A stretch of 64,000 nt of DNA, from assembly GCF_014204865.1 (NCBI RefSeq), contig NZ_JACHMG010000001.1:930001-994000 (forward strand), written 5' to 3'. The translations under genes were made by a program, and so were the position numbers. This stretch comes from Amycolatopsis jiangsuensis. GTDB taxonomy: Bacteria; Actinomycetota; Actinomycetes; Mycobacteriales; Pseudonocardiaceae. Positions 44,987 through 53,894 of this stretch are shown piece by piece. Position 1 is the stretch's first letter; the number at the start of each line of letters is the position of its first letter. A model generated the notes under the pieces. It was not told the origin of the DNA and did no database searches. It saw only the letters and a program-made list of their open reading frames with translations.

Positions 44987-46576
44987 ATGCCGAGCCCGTA
45001 CCGAGCCGAAACGACGGAAGCCATCCAGCACGCCCGGCAGCATGCGGTCGGCGACCTCCTGCGGCGCACGGCGCTGCGTCATCCGGACAGGCTCGCGGTC
45101 GTCGCGGGGCAGCGGCGGATCACCTACCGCGAGTTCGACGCAGCGGTCAACCGGTGCGCGCACCGGCTCGCCGAGCGCGGCCTCGGCAAGGGCGACCGGC
45201 TGGCGCTGCTCAGCCACAACGGCTGGGAGTACGCGGTACTGGTGTTCGCCACGGCGAAGCTCGGCGTGGTACTGGTCCCGGTCAACTTCATGCTCGGCGC
45301 GGACGAGATCGCGTTCATCCTCGACCACGCCGGGGTTTCCGGACTCGTGGCGGAGGAGCCGCTGCTGGACACCGCGGCTGCCGCACTGGAGCGCGCGGGC
45401 AGGACCGGCGTGCTGCGGGCGCGGATCGGCGGAGACCGTGCGGGCTGGGAGGACGTCGCGGACTGGATCGACAGCCCTGGCGACGCGTCGGCGCCCGATG
45501 TGCTGGTGGCCGACGACGACCCGGTGCGCCTGATGTACACCTCCGGCACCGAGTCGCGGCCGAAGGGCGTGCTGCTGTCGAGTCGTTCGCTGATCACGCA
45601 GTACGTCTCGTGCGCGATCGACGGCGGCATGTCCGCGGACGACGTCGAGGTGCACGCGCTCCCGCTGTACCACTGCGCGCAGCTGGACTGCTTCTTCTCG
45701 GTGGACGTCTACCTCGGCGCGACGAGCGTGATCCTGCCCGGTCCGGATCCGGCCGCGCTGCTGGAAACGGTCGCGCGGGAACGGGCGACGAAGCTGTTCG
45801 CCCCGCCGACGGTGTGGATCTCCCTGCTGCGGCATCCCGCGTTCGACGAGACCGACCTGTCCAGCCTTCGCAAGGGCTATTACGGCGCCTCGGCGATGCC
45901 CGTCGAGGTGCTGCGCGAGCTGGCCCGGCGGCTGCCGGACGTGCAGCTGTGGAACTTCTACGGGCAGACCGAGATGTCGCCGCTGGCCACGATCCTGCGT
46001 CCGCACGAGCAGCTGCCGAAGGCCGGCTCGGCCGGGCGGGCGGCGCTGAACGTGGAGACGCGGATCGTCGACGACGAGGGCCGCGAGCTGCCGCCCGGCG
46101 AGATCGGCGAGATCGTGCACCGCAGCCCGCACGCCACCCTCGGCTACTACGAGGACGAGGAGAAGACCGCGGCGGCCTTCGACGGCGGCTGGTTCCACTC
46201 CGGTGACCTGGGCGTGCTGGACGAAGCGGGCTACCTGTCGGTGGTGGACCGGAAGAAGGACATGATCAAGACCGGCGGGGAGAACGTCGCCAGCCGCGAG
46301 GTGGAGGAGGCGCTCTACCTGCTCGAGGGCGTGGCCGAAGTGGCCGTGTTCGGGGTTTCCCACCCGCGCTGGATCGAGGCGGTGACCGCGGCGGTGGTCC
46401 CGCGCGAGGAGGGGACGCTGACCGAGGAAGCCGTCCTGGCACACGCACGGGAACGCCTGGCGGGGTTCAAGTGCCCGAAGTACGTGGTGTTCGTACCGGC
46501 ACTGCCGAAGAACCCCAGTGGCAAGATCGTCAAACGCACCCTGCGGGAGGCGCACGCGGGTCTCGCGCGGGAGTGA
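44987..46576 (+). CDS. Acyl-CoA synthetase (AMP-forming, FadD-type)
   Basis: A 529-residue adenylate-forming ligase. Seen: MYTSGTESRPKGVLLS, FYGQTEMSPLATI, FHSGDLGVLDEAGYL, RKKDMIKTGGENVASREVE and catalytic Lys in NPSGKIVKRTL. It activates a carboxylic acid to its CoA thioester; a long-chain or aromatic substrate is possible. ATG at 44987 with the first family residues following; the longer frame is antisense of the kinase. Divergent from the kinase across 87 bp. Confidence 0.9.
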   Translation: MPSPYRAETTEAIQHARQHAVGDLLRRTALRHPDRLAVVAGQRRITYREFDAAVNRCAHRLAERGLGKGDRLALLSHNGWEYAVLVFATAKLGVVLVPVNFMLGADEIAFILDHAGVSGLVAEEPLLDTAAAALERAGRTGVLRARIGGDRAGWEDVADWIDSPGDASAPDVLVADDDPVRLMYTSGTESRPKGVLLSSRSLITQYVSCAIDGGMSADDVEVHALPLYHCAQLDCFFSVDVYLGATSVILPGPDPAALLETVARERATKLFAPPTVWISLLRHPAFDETDLSSLRKGYYGASAMPVEVLRELARRLPDVQLWNFYGQTEMSPLATILRPHEQLPKAGSAGRAALNVETRIVDDEGRELPPGEIGEIVHRSPHATLGYYEDEEKTAAAFDGGWFHSGDLGVLDEAGYLSVVDRKKDMIKTGGENVASREVEEALYLLEGVAEVAVFGVSHPRWIEAVTAAVVPREEGTLTEEAVLAHARERLAGFKCPKYVVFVPALPKNPSGKIVKRTLREAHAGLARE

Positions 46577-46637
46577 CCGGCGGCCGGGCCGGCAAGGAAA
46601 AGGTCGTACCACAGAGCCTCACGCGGGCAGCTTGTCG

Positions 46638-47555
46638 TCAACGCGAGGCGCTGCCGTGTGCTTGCCGGCCTGATGTCGTCGGCAGGTGGTGGGACAGCAG
46701 CACATCGATCAAGGCCGCGACCGCGGGACGCTCAGCGGCGTTTTGCCGGGTGGCGAGGTTGACGATCCACGGCGTCATCGGTTCGGCGATCGTCAGCTTG
46801 GCGCAATCGCTGGAGTCGACGATGTCCGGGACGACGGCGACTCCCATCCCGGTGGCGACGTATCTGGGGATCGCGAGCAGGTCGGCGACCTCGGCGACCA
46901 CCTGTCGCCGCAGTCTGTGCTGGGCGAGAGCGTGTTCCACGCCGACTCGGTGGCCGTATCCCGCCGGCGAATCGATCCAGGGTTCCGGTGCGAGCTGTGC
47001 GAGTGAGACCACGGTATCCGCCGCAAGGGGATGGGAGGGCTCGACCAACGCGACATAGGGGGCTTCGAGGAGCTTGACGACATCGAGTTCGGGCGGCGGG
47101 TCCAAGGCGAAGAAAGCCACGTCAAGTCTCCCTCGGACAAGATCCTCGGCGAATCCGGTCGAGCCGCGCTCGGACAACACCAGCCGAAGATCGACGTGGG
47201 GGTGTCGGGTGCGGAAGACGCGCAGTGCCGCCGGCAGATCATGGACGAGGTCTTGACCGGTGAAGGTGCCTAGTGTCAATCGCCCGCGTTGGCCGCTCGC
47301 TGTCTCGGACGCGAGAACACGCAGGCGCTCGACCGCGTCGATGATCTGCTGTGAATTGGCGAGAAGCTCTTCGCCTGCGGTCGTCAGCTGGACGGTCTGG
47401 GTGGTGCGGCGCAGCAGCTGGACCCCGAGTTCGGCCTCGAGACTCCGCAGGCCCGCAGAGACCGTCGACTGCGCGGCGTAGAGGCGACGCGCCGCTTCGG
47501 TGACGCTGAGTTCGCCCGCGACGGCGACGAAGTACTCGAGCAACCGGGTTTCCAT
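46638..47555 (-). CDS. LysR family transcriptional regulator
   Basis: A 305-residue LysR regulator. HTH: ELSVTEAARRLYAAQSTVSA; effector domain with GTFTGQDLVHDLP and VATGMGVAVVPDIV. ATG at 47555. It starts 10 bp after the Nramp stop in the same direction, so Nramp-LysR look like one transcript from the divergent promoter shared with zwf. It is the likely regulator of the sugar-acid island to its right. Confidence 0.88.
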   Translation of the reverse strand: METRLLEYFVAVAGELSVTEAARRLYAAQSTVSAGLRSLEAELGVQLLRRTTQTVQLTTAGEELLANSQQIIDAVERLRVLASETASGQRGRLTLGTFTGQDLVHDLPAALRVFRTRHPHVDLRLVLSERGSTGFAEDLVRGRLDVAFFALDPPPELDVVKLLEAPYVALVEPSHPLAADTVVSLAQLAPEPWIDSPAGYGHRVGVEHALAQHRLRRQVVAEVADLLAIPRYVATGMGVAVVPDIVDSSDCAKLTIAEPMTPWIVNLATRQNAAERPAVAALIDVLLSHHLPTTSGRQAHGSASR

Positions 47556-47564
47556 CCTGCAACC

Positions 47565-48827
47565 CTAGAGCGCCCCGTCGAGTGTGCCGATTACGAGTGC
47601 GGCGTTGAGCGCGACGATGACGGCGGTGAGAACTCCCGCGAGCACGCGGACGCCGGCTGCGTTGGTGTCCGCGCCCATCACGGTGCGCCGGGAGGTCAGC
47701 ACGACGAGGGGAACGACGGCGAACGCGATGCCGAAGCTGAGCACCACTTGACTCGCGACAAGCAGGAACGTCGGGTCCAGTCCGGCGGCGAGCAGTGCGA
47801 TCGCGGGGACCAGCATCACCGCCCGGCGGAGCTGCAGCGGGACGGCCAGGCGCAGCAACCCGCGCATGATCTCGTCACCGGCCATCGTCCCGATGGATGT
47901 CGACGCGAGGCCCGAGGCCAGTAGCCCGATCGAGAACAGCACGCCGACGGCCGGTCCCACCTGCACCGCGATGGCGTGCTGTGCGCCGTCGATGGTGTCG
48001 GTGCCGGGGACTCCGCTCAGGTTCGCGGCGGCGAGGACGAGCATGCAGATGTTCACTCCGCCCGCGACGAAGAGCGCCAGGCAGACGTCCCACCGGGTGG
48101 CAACGAGGATACGGTGCCGTTCCGGTCCGGCCGGAGTGGCGCCGTACCGATCTCTCGCGAGCGCCGAGTGCAGGTAGACAGCGTGCGGCATCACCGTGGC
48201 GCCGAGCATCGAGGCGGCGAGCACGACCGACTCGGAACCTTGGAAACGGGGCACGAGGCCGGCGATCAGCGCTGAGGGAGAGGGGTCGGAGAAAGCCAAT
48301 CCGGCGCAGAACCCGATCGTCAGCACCGCGAGCATGGCAGTCACGACGGCTTCGAACGTGCGCGCGCCCCTGCGGTTTTGCACCGCCAGGACGATGGTCG
48401 AGACCGCGCCGGTGAGGAGCCCGCCGGCCACGAGCGGGAGTCCGAACAGCAGGTGCAGCGCCACGGCACCACCGATGACCTCCGCCACGTCCGTGGCAGC
48501 GGCCACGATCTCGGCCTGCGCCCAGAACACCAGGCGCGGTATCCGTCGCATCCGCTGACCGAGCACCTCCGGCAGCGATCGACCGGTCACGATCCCGAGC
48601 TTCGCGGAAAGGTATTGCACGAGCACTGCACTCGCATTCGCGACGACGAGCACCCACACCAGCAGATATCCGTAGCTCGCGCCGGCCGTGAGATTCGCCG
48701 CGACGTTGCCGGGGTCGACGTAGGCGATCGCCGCGACGAAGGCAGGCCCGAGCAGTGCGAGGCGGCTGCTCGAGCGGCCGCCTTGCCGCCCGGAACGCGG
48801 TTCGGCGCGCTCCTTCCCTCTCAGCAT
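47565..48827 (-). CDS. Nramp family divalent metal transporter (MntH-like)
   Basis: A 420-residue polytopic membrane protein with about 11 helices. Metal-site residues: DPGN at 38-41 in AYVDPGNVAAN (helix 1) and MPHAVYLHSA (helix 6). It should import Mn2+ or Fe2+ with protons. Start ATG at 48827; the longer frame is antisense of zwf. Mn2+ or Fe2+ import next to the M24, class II aldolase and TIM-barrel enzymes may feed these metalloenzymes, which is inference. Divergent from zwf. Confidence 0.88.
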   Translation of the reverse strand: MLRGKERAEPRSGRQGGRSSSRLALLGPAFVAAIAYVDPGNVAANLTAGASYGYLLVWVLVVANASAVLVQYLSAKLGIVTGRSLPEVLGQRMRRIPRLVFWAQAEIVAAATDVAEVIGGAVALHLLFGLPLVAGGLLTGAVSTIVLAVQNRRGARTFEAVVTAMLAVLTIGFCAGLAFSDPSPSALIAGLVPRFQGSESVVLAASMLGATVMPHAVYLHSALARDRYGATPAGPERHRILVATRWDVCLALFVAGGVNICMLVLAAANLSGVPGTDTIDGAQHAIAVQVGPAVGVLFSIGLLASGLASTSIGTMAGDEIMRGLLRLAVPLQLRRAVMLVPAIALLAAGLDPTFLLVASQVVLSFGIAFAVVPLVVLTSRRTVMGADTNAAGVRVLAGVLTAVIVALNAALVIGTLDGAL

Positions 48828-48863
48828 GGCCAGAAAGCTAACACGTCGATTAAGCTCGGTCGA

Positions 48864-48882
48864 GCTATTCGCTCTCATCGAT
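48864..48882. promoter_or_regulatory. Shared 19-bp motif, copy 1 (zwf/Nramp divergent promoter)
   Basis: GCTATTCGCTCTCATCGAT lies between the Nramp start (48827) and the zwf start (48916). The same motif with two changes is at 50342-50360, upstream of the Zn-dehydrogenase gene. Just left is the palindrome AGCTCG-GT-CGAGCT (48853-48866). It is probably a regulator site of the island; LysR 46638-47555 is the nearest candidate. Confidence 0.55.
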
Positions 48883-48915
48883 TTGCAGGGACTGAAGGGA
48901 AAGGAGTCATCGAGG

Positions 48916-50289
48916 GTGACTGACAAGCGCACCATGATCATCTTCGGCGCGACGGGGGATCTCTCCGCACGTCTGCTGCTCCCCGGTCTCGGGACCTTCC
49001 TGCAATCCGGCCGCAGTGTGCCGGTGCACCTCATCGGGACGGGCCGCAGCGAGCGGACCCCTGAGCAGTGGAAGGGTGTCGTCAAAAAGTCCTTCGCCAC
49101 ACAGAACGTCGAGGGTCCCGAGGTCGACGCGACGCTCGGGTCGACGGTGTTCATCCAGGGCGACCCGGCTGACCCGAGGCACCTGCAGAAGCTGCTCGAC
49201 GCGGCCGAGGCGTCGCCGGTGCTCTACTTCGCACTGCCCCCGCAGGCCACATCGGACCTCTGCGATGCGCTCCAGCACGTCGACCTCCCCGAAGGCACCA
49301 CGCTCGCCTTCGAGAAGCCGTTCGGCACCGACGTTGCCAGTGTTGCGGCGCTCAACAAGACCGTCCTCGCGCTTGTCCCGGAGGAACGTGTGCACCGCAC
49401 CGACCACTTCCTCGGCCGCACCACGGTCCTCAACATCATCGGTCTGCGCTTCGCGAACCGGCTGTTCGAGCCGATCTGGAACGCGGACAACATCGAGAAG
49501 GTCGACGTCTTCTACGACGAGACCCTCGGCCTCGAGAACCGGGCACAGTACTACGACGAGGCCGGTGCCCTGGTCGACATGATCCAGTCGCACCTGCTGC
49601 AGATCCTCGGCCTGGTCACGATGGATGCCCCGTCGGCGATCGACGCGGTCGAGTTCCGCTCCTCGCTGGCACGCGTGCTCCGCTCGACGCGACTCAAGGG
49701 CGGCGACCCGAGGACCGCGTCCCGCCGTGCCGTCTACACCGCGGGCACGATCAATGGCCGCGAACTGCCGTCGTACCAGTCCGAGGACGGCGTCGATGCT
49801 TCGCGCCAGACCGACACCCTCGCCGAGATCGAGGTCGAGGTGGACACGGCCCGCTGGAAGGGTGTGCCGTTCACCCTGCGCTCCGGCAAGGCGCTCGGCG
49901 CCAGCCGCAAGGAAGTCCTGATCACCTTCAAGCCGGTGACCCGCCTGCCCTCGGGCCTGACCGGTGGCCCGAAGACCGACACGCTGCGCATCGTCCTGAA
50001 TCCGGACGAGATCGAGCTGACCGTCTCGGCGAACGGTGGCGGCAACCCGTTCGAGATGGGACAGGTGACCTTGTCGTCGTCGTTCGGCGACGGCGAGCTC
50101 ACCCCCTACGGCGAGGTGCTCAACGGGATCTTCCACGACGACCCGCTGCTGTCGATCCGCGGCGACGTGGCCGAGCGCTGCTGGGAGATCGTCGGACCGG
50201 TCGTGCAGGCGTGGCAGGCGAACGAGGTTCCGCTTGAGAAGTACCGCGCCGGCTCGCGGGGGCCGGCCGGCTGGGAGTCGAGCTACTGA
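48916..50289 (+). CDS. zwf: Glucose-6-phosphate dehydrogenase-like protein
   Basis: A 457-residue G6PDH-family enzyme, shorter than the usual 490-510. Nucleotide loop GATGDLS (11-17), EKPFG (133-137) and RTDHFLGRTT (161-170) in place of RIDHYLGKE: the catalytic His is kept but the phosphate-binding Tyr and Lys are Phe165 and Arg168. GTG at 48916 with AAGGAG nine bases away. Divergent from the Nramp gene. Likely a paralogue with NAD(P)+; whether it uses glucose-6-phosphate or another sugar is open. Confidence 0.85.
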   Translation: MTDKRTMIIFGATGDLSARLLLPGLGTFLQSGRSVPVHLIGTGRSERTPEQWKGVVKKSFATQNVEGPEVDATLGSTVFIQGDPADPRHLQKLLDAAEASPVLYFALPPQATSDLCDALQHVDLPEGTTLAFEKPFGTDVASVAALNKTVLALVPEERVHRTDHFLGRTTVLNIIGLRFANRLFEPIWNADNIEKVDVFYDETLGLENRAQYYDEAGALVDMIQSHLLQILGLVTMDAPSAIDAVEFRSSLARVLRSTRLKGGDPRTASRRAVYTAGTINGRELPSYQSEDGVDASRQTDTLAEIEVEVDTARWKGVPFTLRSGKALGASRKEVLITFKPVTRLPSGLTGGPKTDTLRIVLNPDEIELTVSANGGGNPFEMGQVTLSSSFGDGELTPYGEVLNGIFHDDPLLSIRGDVAERCWEIVGPVVQAWQANEVPLEKYRAGSRGPAGWESSY

Positions 50290-50341
50290 CTGGCGCGTCG
50301 AGGGCTCCGCCATCTGAAGTCAAGCCCTCCCGGGTGAGTCC

Positions 50342-50360
50342 GCTATTCGCTCCGATCGAT
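50342..50360. promoter_or_regulatory. Shared 19-bp motif, copy 2 (upstream of Zn-dehydrogenase)
   Basis: GCTATTCGCTCCGATCGAT matches the motif in the zwf/Nramp promoter at 17 of 19 positions. It lies 122 bp before the dehydrogenase ATG. Two copies within 1.5 kb in promoter positions suggest one regulator for both transcripts. Confidence 0.55.
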
Positions 50361-50481
50361 AATACCCTGCGGCCTAATCCATTGGACTCGCTGACTATAT
50401 GCACGGATACTGATATCCGAGGTCGGCACTGCTGCACAGGTGGTGCCCCAGCGTGAACGGAATGTCAGAGGAGAGCACGCA

Positions 50482-51663
50482 ATGTCGCAACCGGAGCACG
50501 TCAAAGTGGACGTGGCTTTTCCTGTCCCCGCCACCATGAAGGCCTGGGTCTTGGGTGATCCCGGCGAGTTGTCGCTGGTGGACAAGCCGGTTCCGGTTCC
50601 GAAGCGGGCCGAGGTCCTGGTGCGCATCGACGGCGCCTCCATTTGCGCGACCGACCTGGAGATCATCGCCCACGGGCCGCCGGCCCAGATCGAGGGTGGC
50701 CTTCCGTTCAACAAGAACTTCACGCCTGGTCACGAATACATGGGAACTGTCGTGGCGCTCGGTCCGGGCGTGGACGAGTTCGCGATCGGAGACCGCGTCA
50801 CCGTGGAGGTGCACGCGGGCTGCGGCCAGTGCAAGCGCTGTCGTGAGGGCATGTACACCGCGTGCCACAACTACGGCAAAAACTACGGCGACGTCGACAA
50901 GGGCCACCGTGCCAACGGCTTCACCACCGACGGCGGCTTCTGCGAGTACCAGGTCAACAACATCAACACGCTCGTCCATCTCGACGAGTCCATGAGCGAC
51001 GAGGAGGCGACGCTCGTCGTCACCGGTGGGACGGCCATGTACGGGCTGACCGAGATCGGTGGCCTCGTCGCCGGCGATTCGGTCGTCGTGACCGGACCCG
51101 GCCCGATCGGGCTTCTCGCCACCGCGGTCGCCAAAGCACTCGGCGCGCAGCCGGTGATCCTCACCGGCACGCGGGACAACCGGCTCGAGATCGGCAAGCG
51201 CCTCGGCGCGGACCACGTCATCAACGTGCGCAACGAAAACCCGGTCGAAGCAGTCCGGAAACTGAGCGGGGGCACGGGCGTCGACTTCGTCGTCGAGTGC
51301 TCGGGCGCGCCGAACGCGGTGAACGAGGCGGCGAAGATGCTGAACCGAGGCGGGAAGATCTGCCTGGCGGCGTTCCCGTCCGACGAGGTGCCGATCGATC
51401 TCGCCTACCTGGCGCGCAACAACATTTACCTGTACAGCATTCGTGGCGAAGGAAAGTCGGCGACCCACCGCGCCGAAGCGTTCATGCGCCAGAAGCGGTT
51501 CGACGCTTCGATCATCCACACGCACACCTTCGACATGGCGGAGCTCCCGGAGGCGCTCCGATACGTGCGGGAGCGAGTCGAGGATGCGATCAAGGTCGTG
51601 CTGAAGAACACGAAGTCGAGCGCGCCCGGCAAAACGGACGAGCCCGCCACCGCGTCGGTGTGA
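50482..51663 (+). CDS. Zinc-dependent alcohol/polyol dehydrogenase
   Basis: A 393-residue MDR dehydrogenase. Catalytic zinc: ICATDLEI (Cys) and TPGHEYMGTV (His-Glu). Structural zinc: HAGCGQCKRCREGMYTAC. Cofactor loop VVVTGPGPIGLL. In this island it could oxidise a sugar acid or polyol to its oxo form ahead of the kinase. ATG at 50482 with GAGGAG. The gap to the next gene (51664-51835) shows nothing. Confidence 0.87.
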   Translation: MSQPEHVKVDVAFPVPATMKAWVLGDPGELSLVDKPVPVPKRAEVLVRIDGASICATDLEIIAHGPPAQIEGGLPFNKNFTPGHEYMGTVVALGPGVDEFAIGDRVTVEVHAGCGQCKRCREGMYTACHNYGKNYGDVDKGHRANGFTTDGGFCEYQVNNINTLVHLDESMSDEEATLVVTGGTAMYGLTEIGGLVAGDSVVVTGPGPIGLLATAVAKALGAQPVILTGTRDNRLEIGKRLGADHVINVRNENPVEAVRKLSGGTGVDFVVECSGAPNAVNEAAKMLNRGGKICLAAFPSDEVPIDLAYLARNNIYLYSIRGEGKSATHRAEAFMRQKRFDASIIHTHTFDMAELPEALRYVRERVEDAIKVVLKNTKSSAPGKTDEPATASV

Positions 51664-51835
51664 GGACGCACTCCTAGCTCAGGCAGAACTCGTGGATGAG
51701 AGGTGGCTTCGCGGCGGATGACCGGCCTGGGTGCCCGCCGATGCGAGAACGCCCGGAACTGGCTCCCAGGCTTTCTGCTTGCTGTCACTGTTGTCGGCCG
51801 GCGCCGGCATCCGGTTGACCGCAGAGAGGACAACG

Positions 51836-53182
51836 ATGTCCGAGACAACAAGGCATTCCGGTAAGACAGACAAAGACATCCTCGGCTACAGCCGGTACCG
51901 CGTCGTCACCGCGGCGTTCTTCGCGATGCTGGTGATCAGCCCGTTCGAGTACGCCTGGAGTTCGATCTCCGGGAAGATCGGTGCCGTCTACGGGTGGTCC
52001 GACAGCCAGACCTCCACGATGTTTTCGCTGTTCGTGGTTTTCCAGGCGATCGGCATGCTGCCGGGCGGCCTGCTGCGGGATCGGTTCGGTCCACGGTGGA
52101 CGACTGCCCTCGCCGGGGTGCTTTCCGCACTGGGGATCTTCTCCGTGACGCTCGGGCCGAACTACGACCTCGTGCTCGTCCTGTGGTGTATCGGGAGCTT
52201 CTTCACGGGCTTCATCTACAACGACGCGGTGACGACCGGCAACAAATGGTTCCCGGACCGTCGGGGTCTGATGACCGGCATCATCGCGGGTGCGTTCTCC
52301 TGGGGATCGATCCCGTTCATCTTCTGGACCCGCGCCATCCCGGAGTCCGCACCGGAATCGGAGTTCTTCACCGTCATCTACGTCATGACGGCCGTCCTTC
52401 TCGTCGTCCCGCTCGTCGCGGCGGTCTTCCTCAAGGACCCGCCGAAAGGCTGGGCTCCGCCGAGGTGGAAGCCGAAGAAGGCAGCCGGGCGCCCGAACGA
52501 CCGCGAGTTCACCCTCTTCCAGGCGCTGCGCACCTGGCAGCTGTGGGCGTTGATCGTCTCCTTCATGCTGATCTCCGGCGCGGGGCTGGCCGGGATGAGC
52601 CGGATTGTCGTGTACTCCTCGAGCTTCGGTTTCGCCGCCGCAGCCGGCACGGCGGCCGCGGCCGGGATTTCCATCGCCAACGGCTTGGGGAAGCTCGGGC
52701 TCGGCTGGGTCTCGGAGCGCGTGGGACTCGAGAACACGATGATCGGCAGCTTCGTGCTGTCCGGCTTGCTGCTGCTCGGGTCGGTGGTCGCCGGGACCGT
52801 CGGGGGCGAGTTGCTGTTCATCGTCACCGCGATCCTCAGCATCTTCTTCTGGGCGTCGCTGTTCTCGCTGTTCCCCATCACGATCGGCAAGTACTACGGC
52901 AACGCGGCCGCCGGCGCGAACTACGGCCTGCTCTACGCGATCGCGAAGGGCACCGGCGGTGTGTACGGCGGGATTCTCACCGCAGTCCTGATCAGCAACC
53001 ACGGGTTCTCCTTCAGCATGAGTATCGCGGGCATCCTCGCGATCGTCGCCGGGCTCCTCATCATTCCCCTCAAGTTCTTCCCGGTGCGACGGCGTGGCCG
53101 GGAAACGGGGGCACAGGAGCCGGCGGATGACGGCCGGCCCGTTGCCACACACGCACTCCTCAACGATTCGGAGGGTCGGTGA
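51836..53182 (+). CDS. MFS transporter, OFA-like (organic acid) family
   Basis: A 448-residue transporter with 12 predicted membrane helices. The early segment SSISGKIGAVYGWSDSQTST and GGLLRDRFGPRW (motif A) resemble OFA (oxalate/formate antiporter) and related monocarboxylate MFS members. It is the only importer candidate in the island, so it probably brings in the acid substrate. ATG at 51836 with GAGAGGA. The next gene begins 4 bp after it. Confidence 0.85.
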   Translation: MSETTRHSGKTDKDILGYSRYRVVTAAFFAMLVISPFEYAWSSISGKIGAVYGWSDSQTSTMFSLFVVFQAIGMLPGGLLRDRFGPRWTTALAGVLSALGIFSVTLGPNYDLVLVLWCIGSFFTGFIYNDAVTTGNKWFPDRRGLMTGIIAGAFSWGSIPFIFWTRAIPESAPESEFFTVIYVMTAVLLVVPLVAAVFLKDPPKGWAPPRWKPKKAAGRPNDREFTLFQALRTWQLWALIVSFMLISGAGLAGMSRIVVYSSSFGFAAAAGTAAAAGISIANGLGKLGLGWVSERVGLENTMIGSFVLSGLLLLGSVVAGTVGGELLFIVTAILSIFFWASLFSLFPITIGKYYGNAAAGANYGLLYAIAKGTGGVYGGILTAVLISNHGFSFSMSIAGILAIVAGLLIIPLKFFPVRRRGRETGAQEPADDGRPVATHALLNDSEGR

Positions 53183-53186
53183 CCGA

Positions 53187-53894
53187 ATGGAACGACCGGT
53201 GAAGGTCATGAGCACGCTCGCGGTCGAGCTCGCGTTGAAAAGCGCGTTGCTCCCGGCCTGGCGCGGGAGCGGGCGAGACGTGGACATGGAGTGGAGCCCG
53301 ACGGGCGTGCTGATCGATCGGGTCCGGGCCGGTGCCCGCGGGGACGTCCTGATCGCCATCGACCAGCCGATCGCGGAACTCGTTGAGCAGGGCGTCCTCC
53401 GTGCCGGGTCGGTACGGCCGGTCGCTCGCGCCAGCTTCGGCCTCGGCGTGCGACGTGGCGCTGCCCGCCCCGACATCTCGACACCGGAACGTTTCCGAGC
53501 GGCACTGGTGTCGGCGCGCTCAGTTGTCTACTCGCTGACGGGCGCGAGTGGCATCCACTTCCAGGAAGTGATGAAGCGTCTGGACATCACCGAGACCGTG
53601 GGCTCGAAGGCGACTGTCATCCAGGCCGGCTTCACCGCCGACCGGGTGATCGCGGGCGAAGCCGATCTCGCCGTGCAGCAGGTCAGCGAGCTCATGTCGA
53701 TCGACGGGATCGACGTCGTCGGACCGTTCCCCGGCCCGTACCAAAAACACACGGACTTCTCCGCGGCGGTCTTCGCCGACAGCGTGGTGCCGGGCATCGC
53801 CGAAGCGTTCGTGGACCATCTGAGCGACGAGAAGGCGGGTGGCGTCTACTCGCGTTCCGGTCTGCTGTCGCGGATTGCGAGCGCTGCCCGATGA
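53187..53894 (+). CDS. Periplasmic-binding-like protein without signal peptide (ModA-like)
   Basis: A 235-residue protein with a class II substrate-binding fold: KVMSTLAVELALKSALLPAW, GDVLIAIDQPIAELVEQGVL, FGLGVRRGAARPDISTPERF, and AGEADLAVQQVSELM (in parts). It resembles ModA-family proteins but lacks any signal peptide or lipobox, and no ABC permease or ATPase is adjacent. It may therefore act inside the cell as a sensor or carrier. It starts 4 bp after the MFS stop and overlaps the racemase-like gene by 4 bp. Confidence 0.75.
   Translation: MERPVKVMSTLAVELALKSALLPAWRGSGRDVDMEWSPTGVLIDRVRAGARGDVLIAIDQPIAELVEQGVLRAGSVRPVARASFGLGVRRGAARPDISTPERFRAALVSARSVVYSLTGASGIHFQEVMKRLDITETVGSKATVIQAGFTADRVIAGEADLAVQQVSELMSIDGIDVVGPFPGPYQKHTDFSAAVFADSVVPGIAEAFVDHLSDEKAGGVYSRSGLLSRIASAAR

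Noticed and set aside
44900..46612. A 571-codon upstream extension of the Ser/Thr kinase gene on the minus strand
   Set aside because: It is antisense of the acyl-CoA synthetase, has no domain, and the GTG at 44899 sits right before the kinase region.
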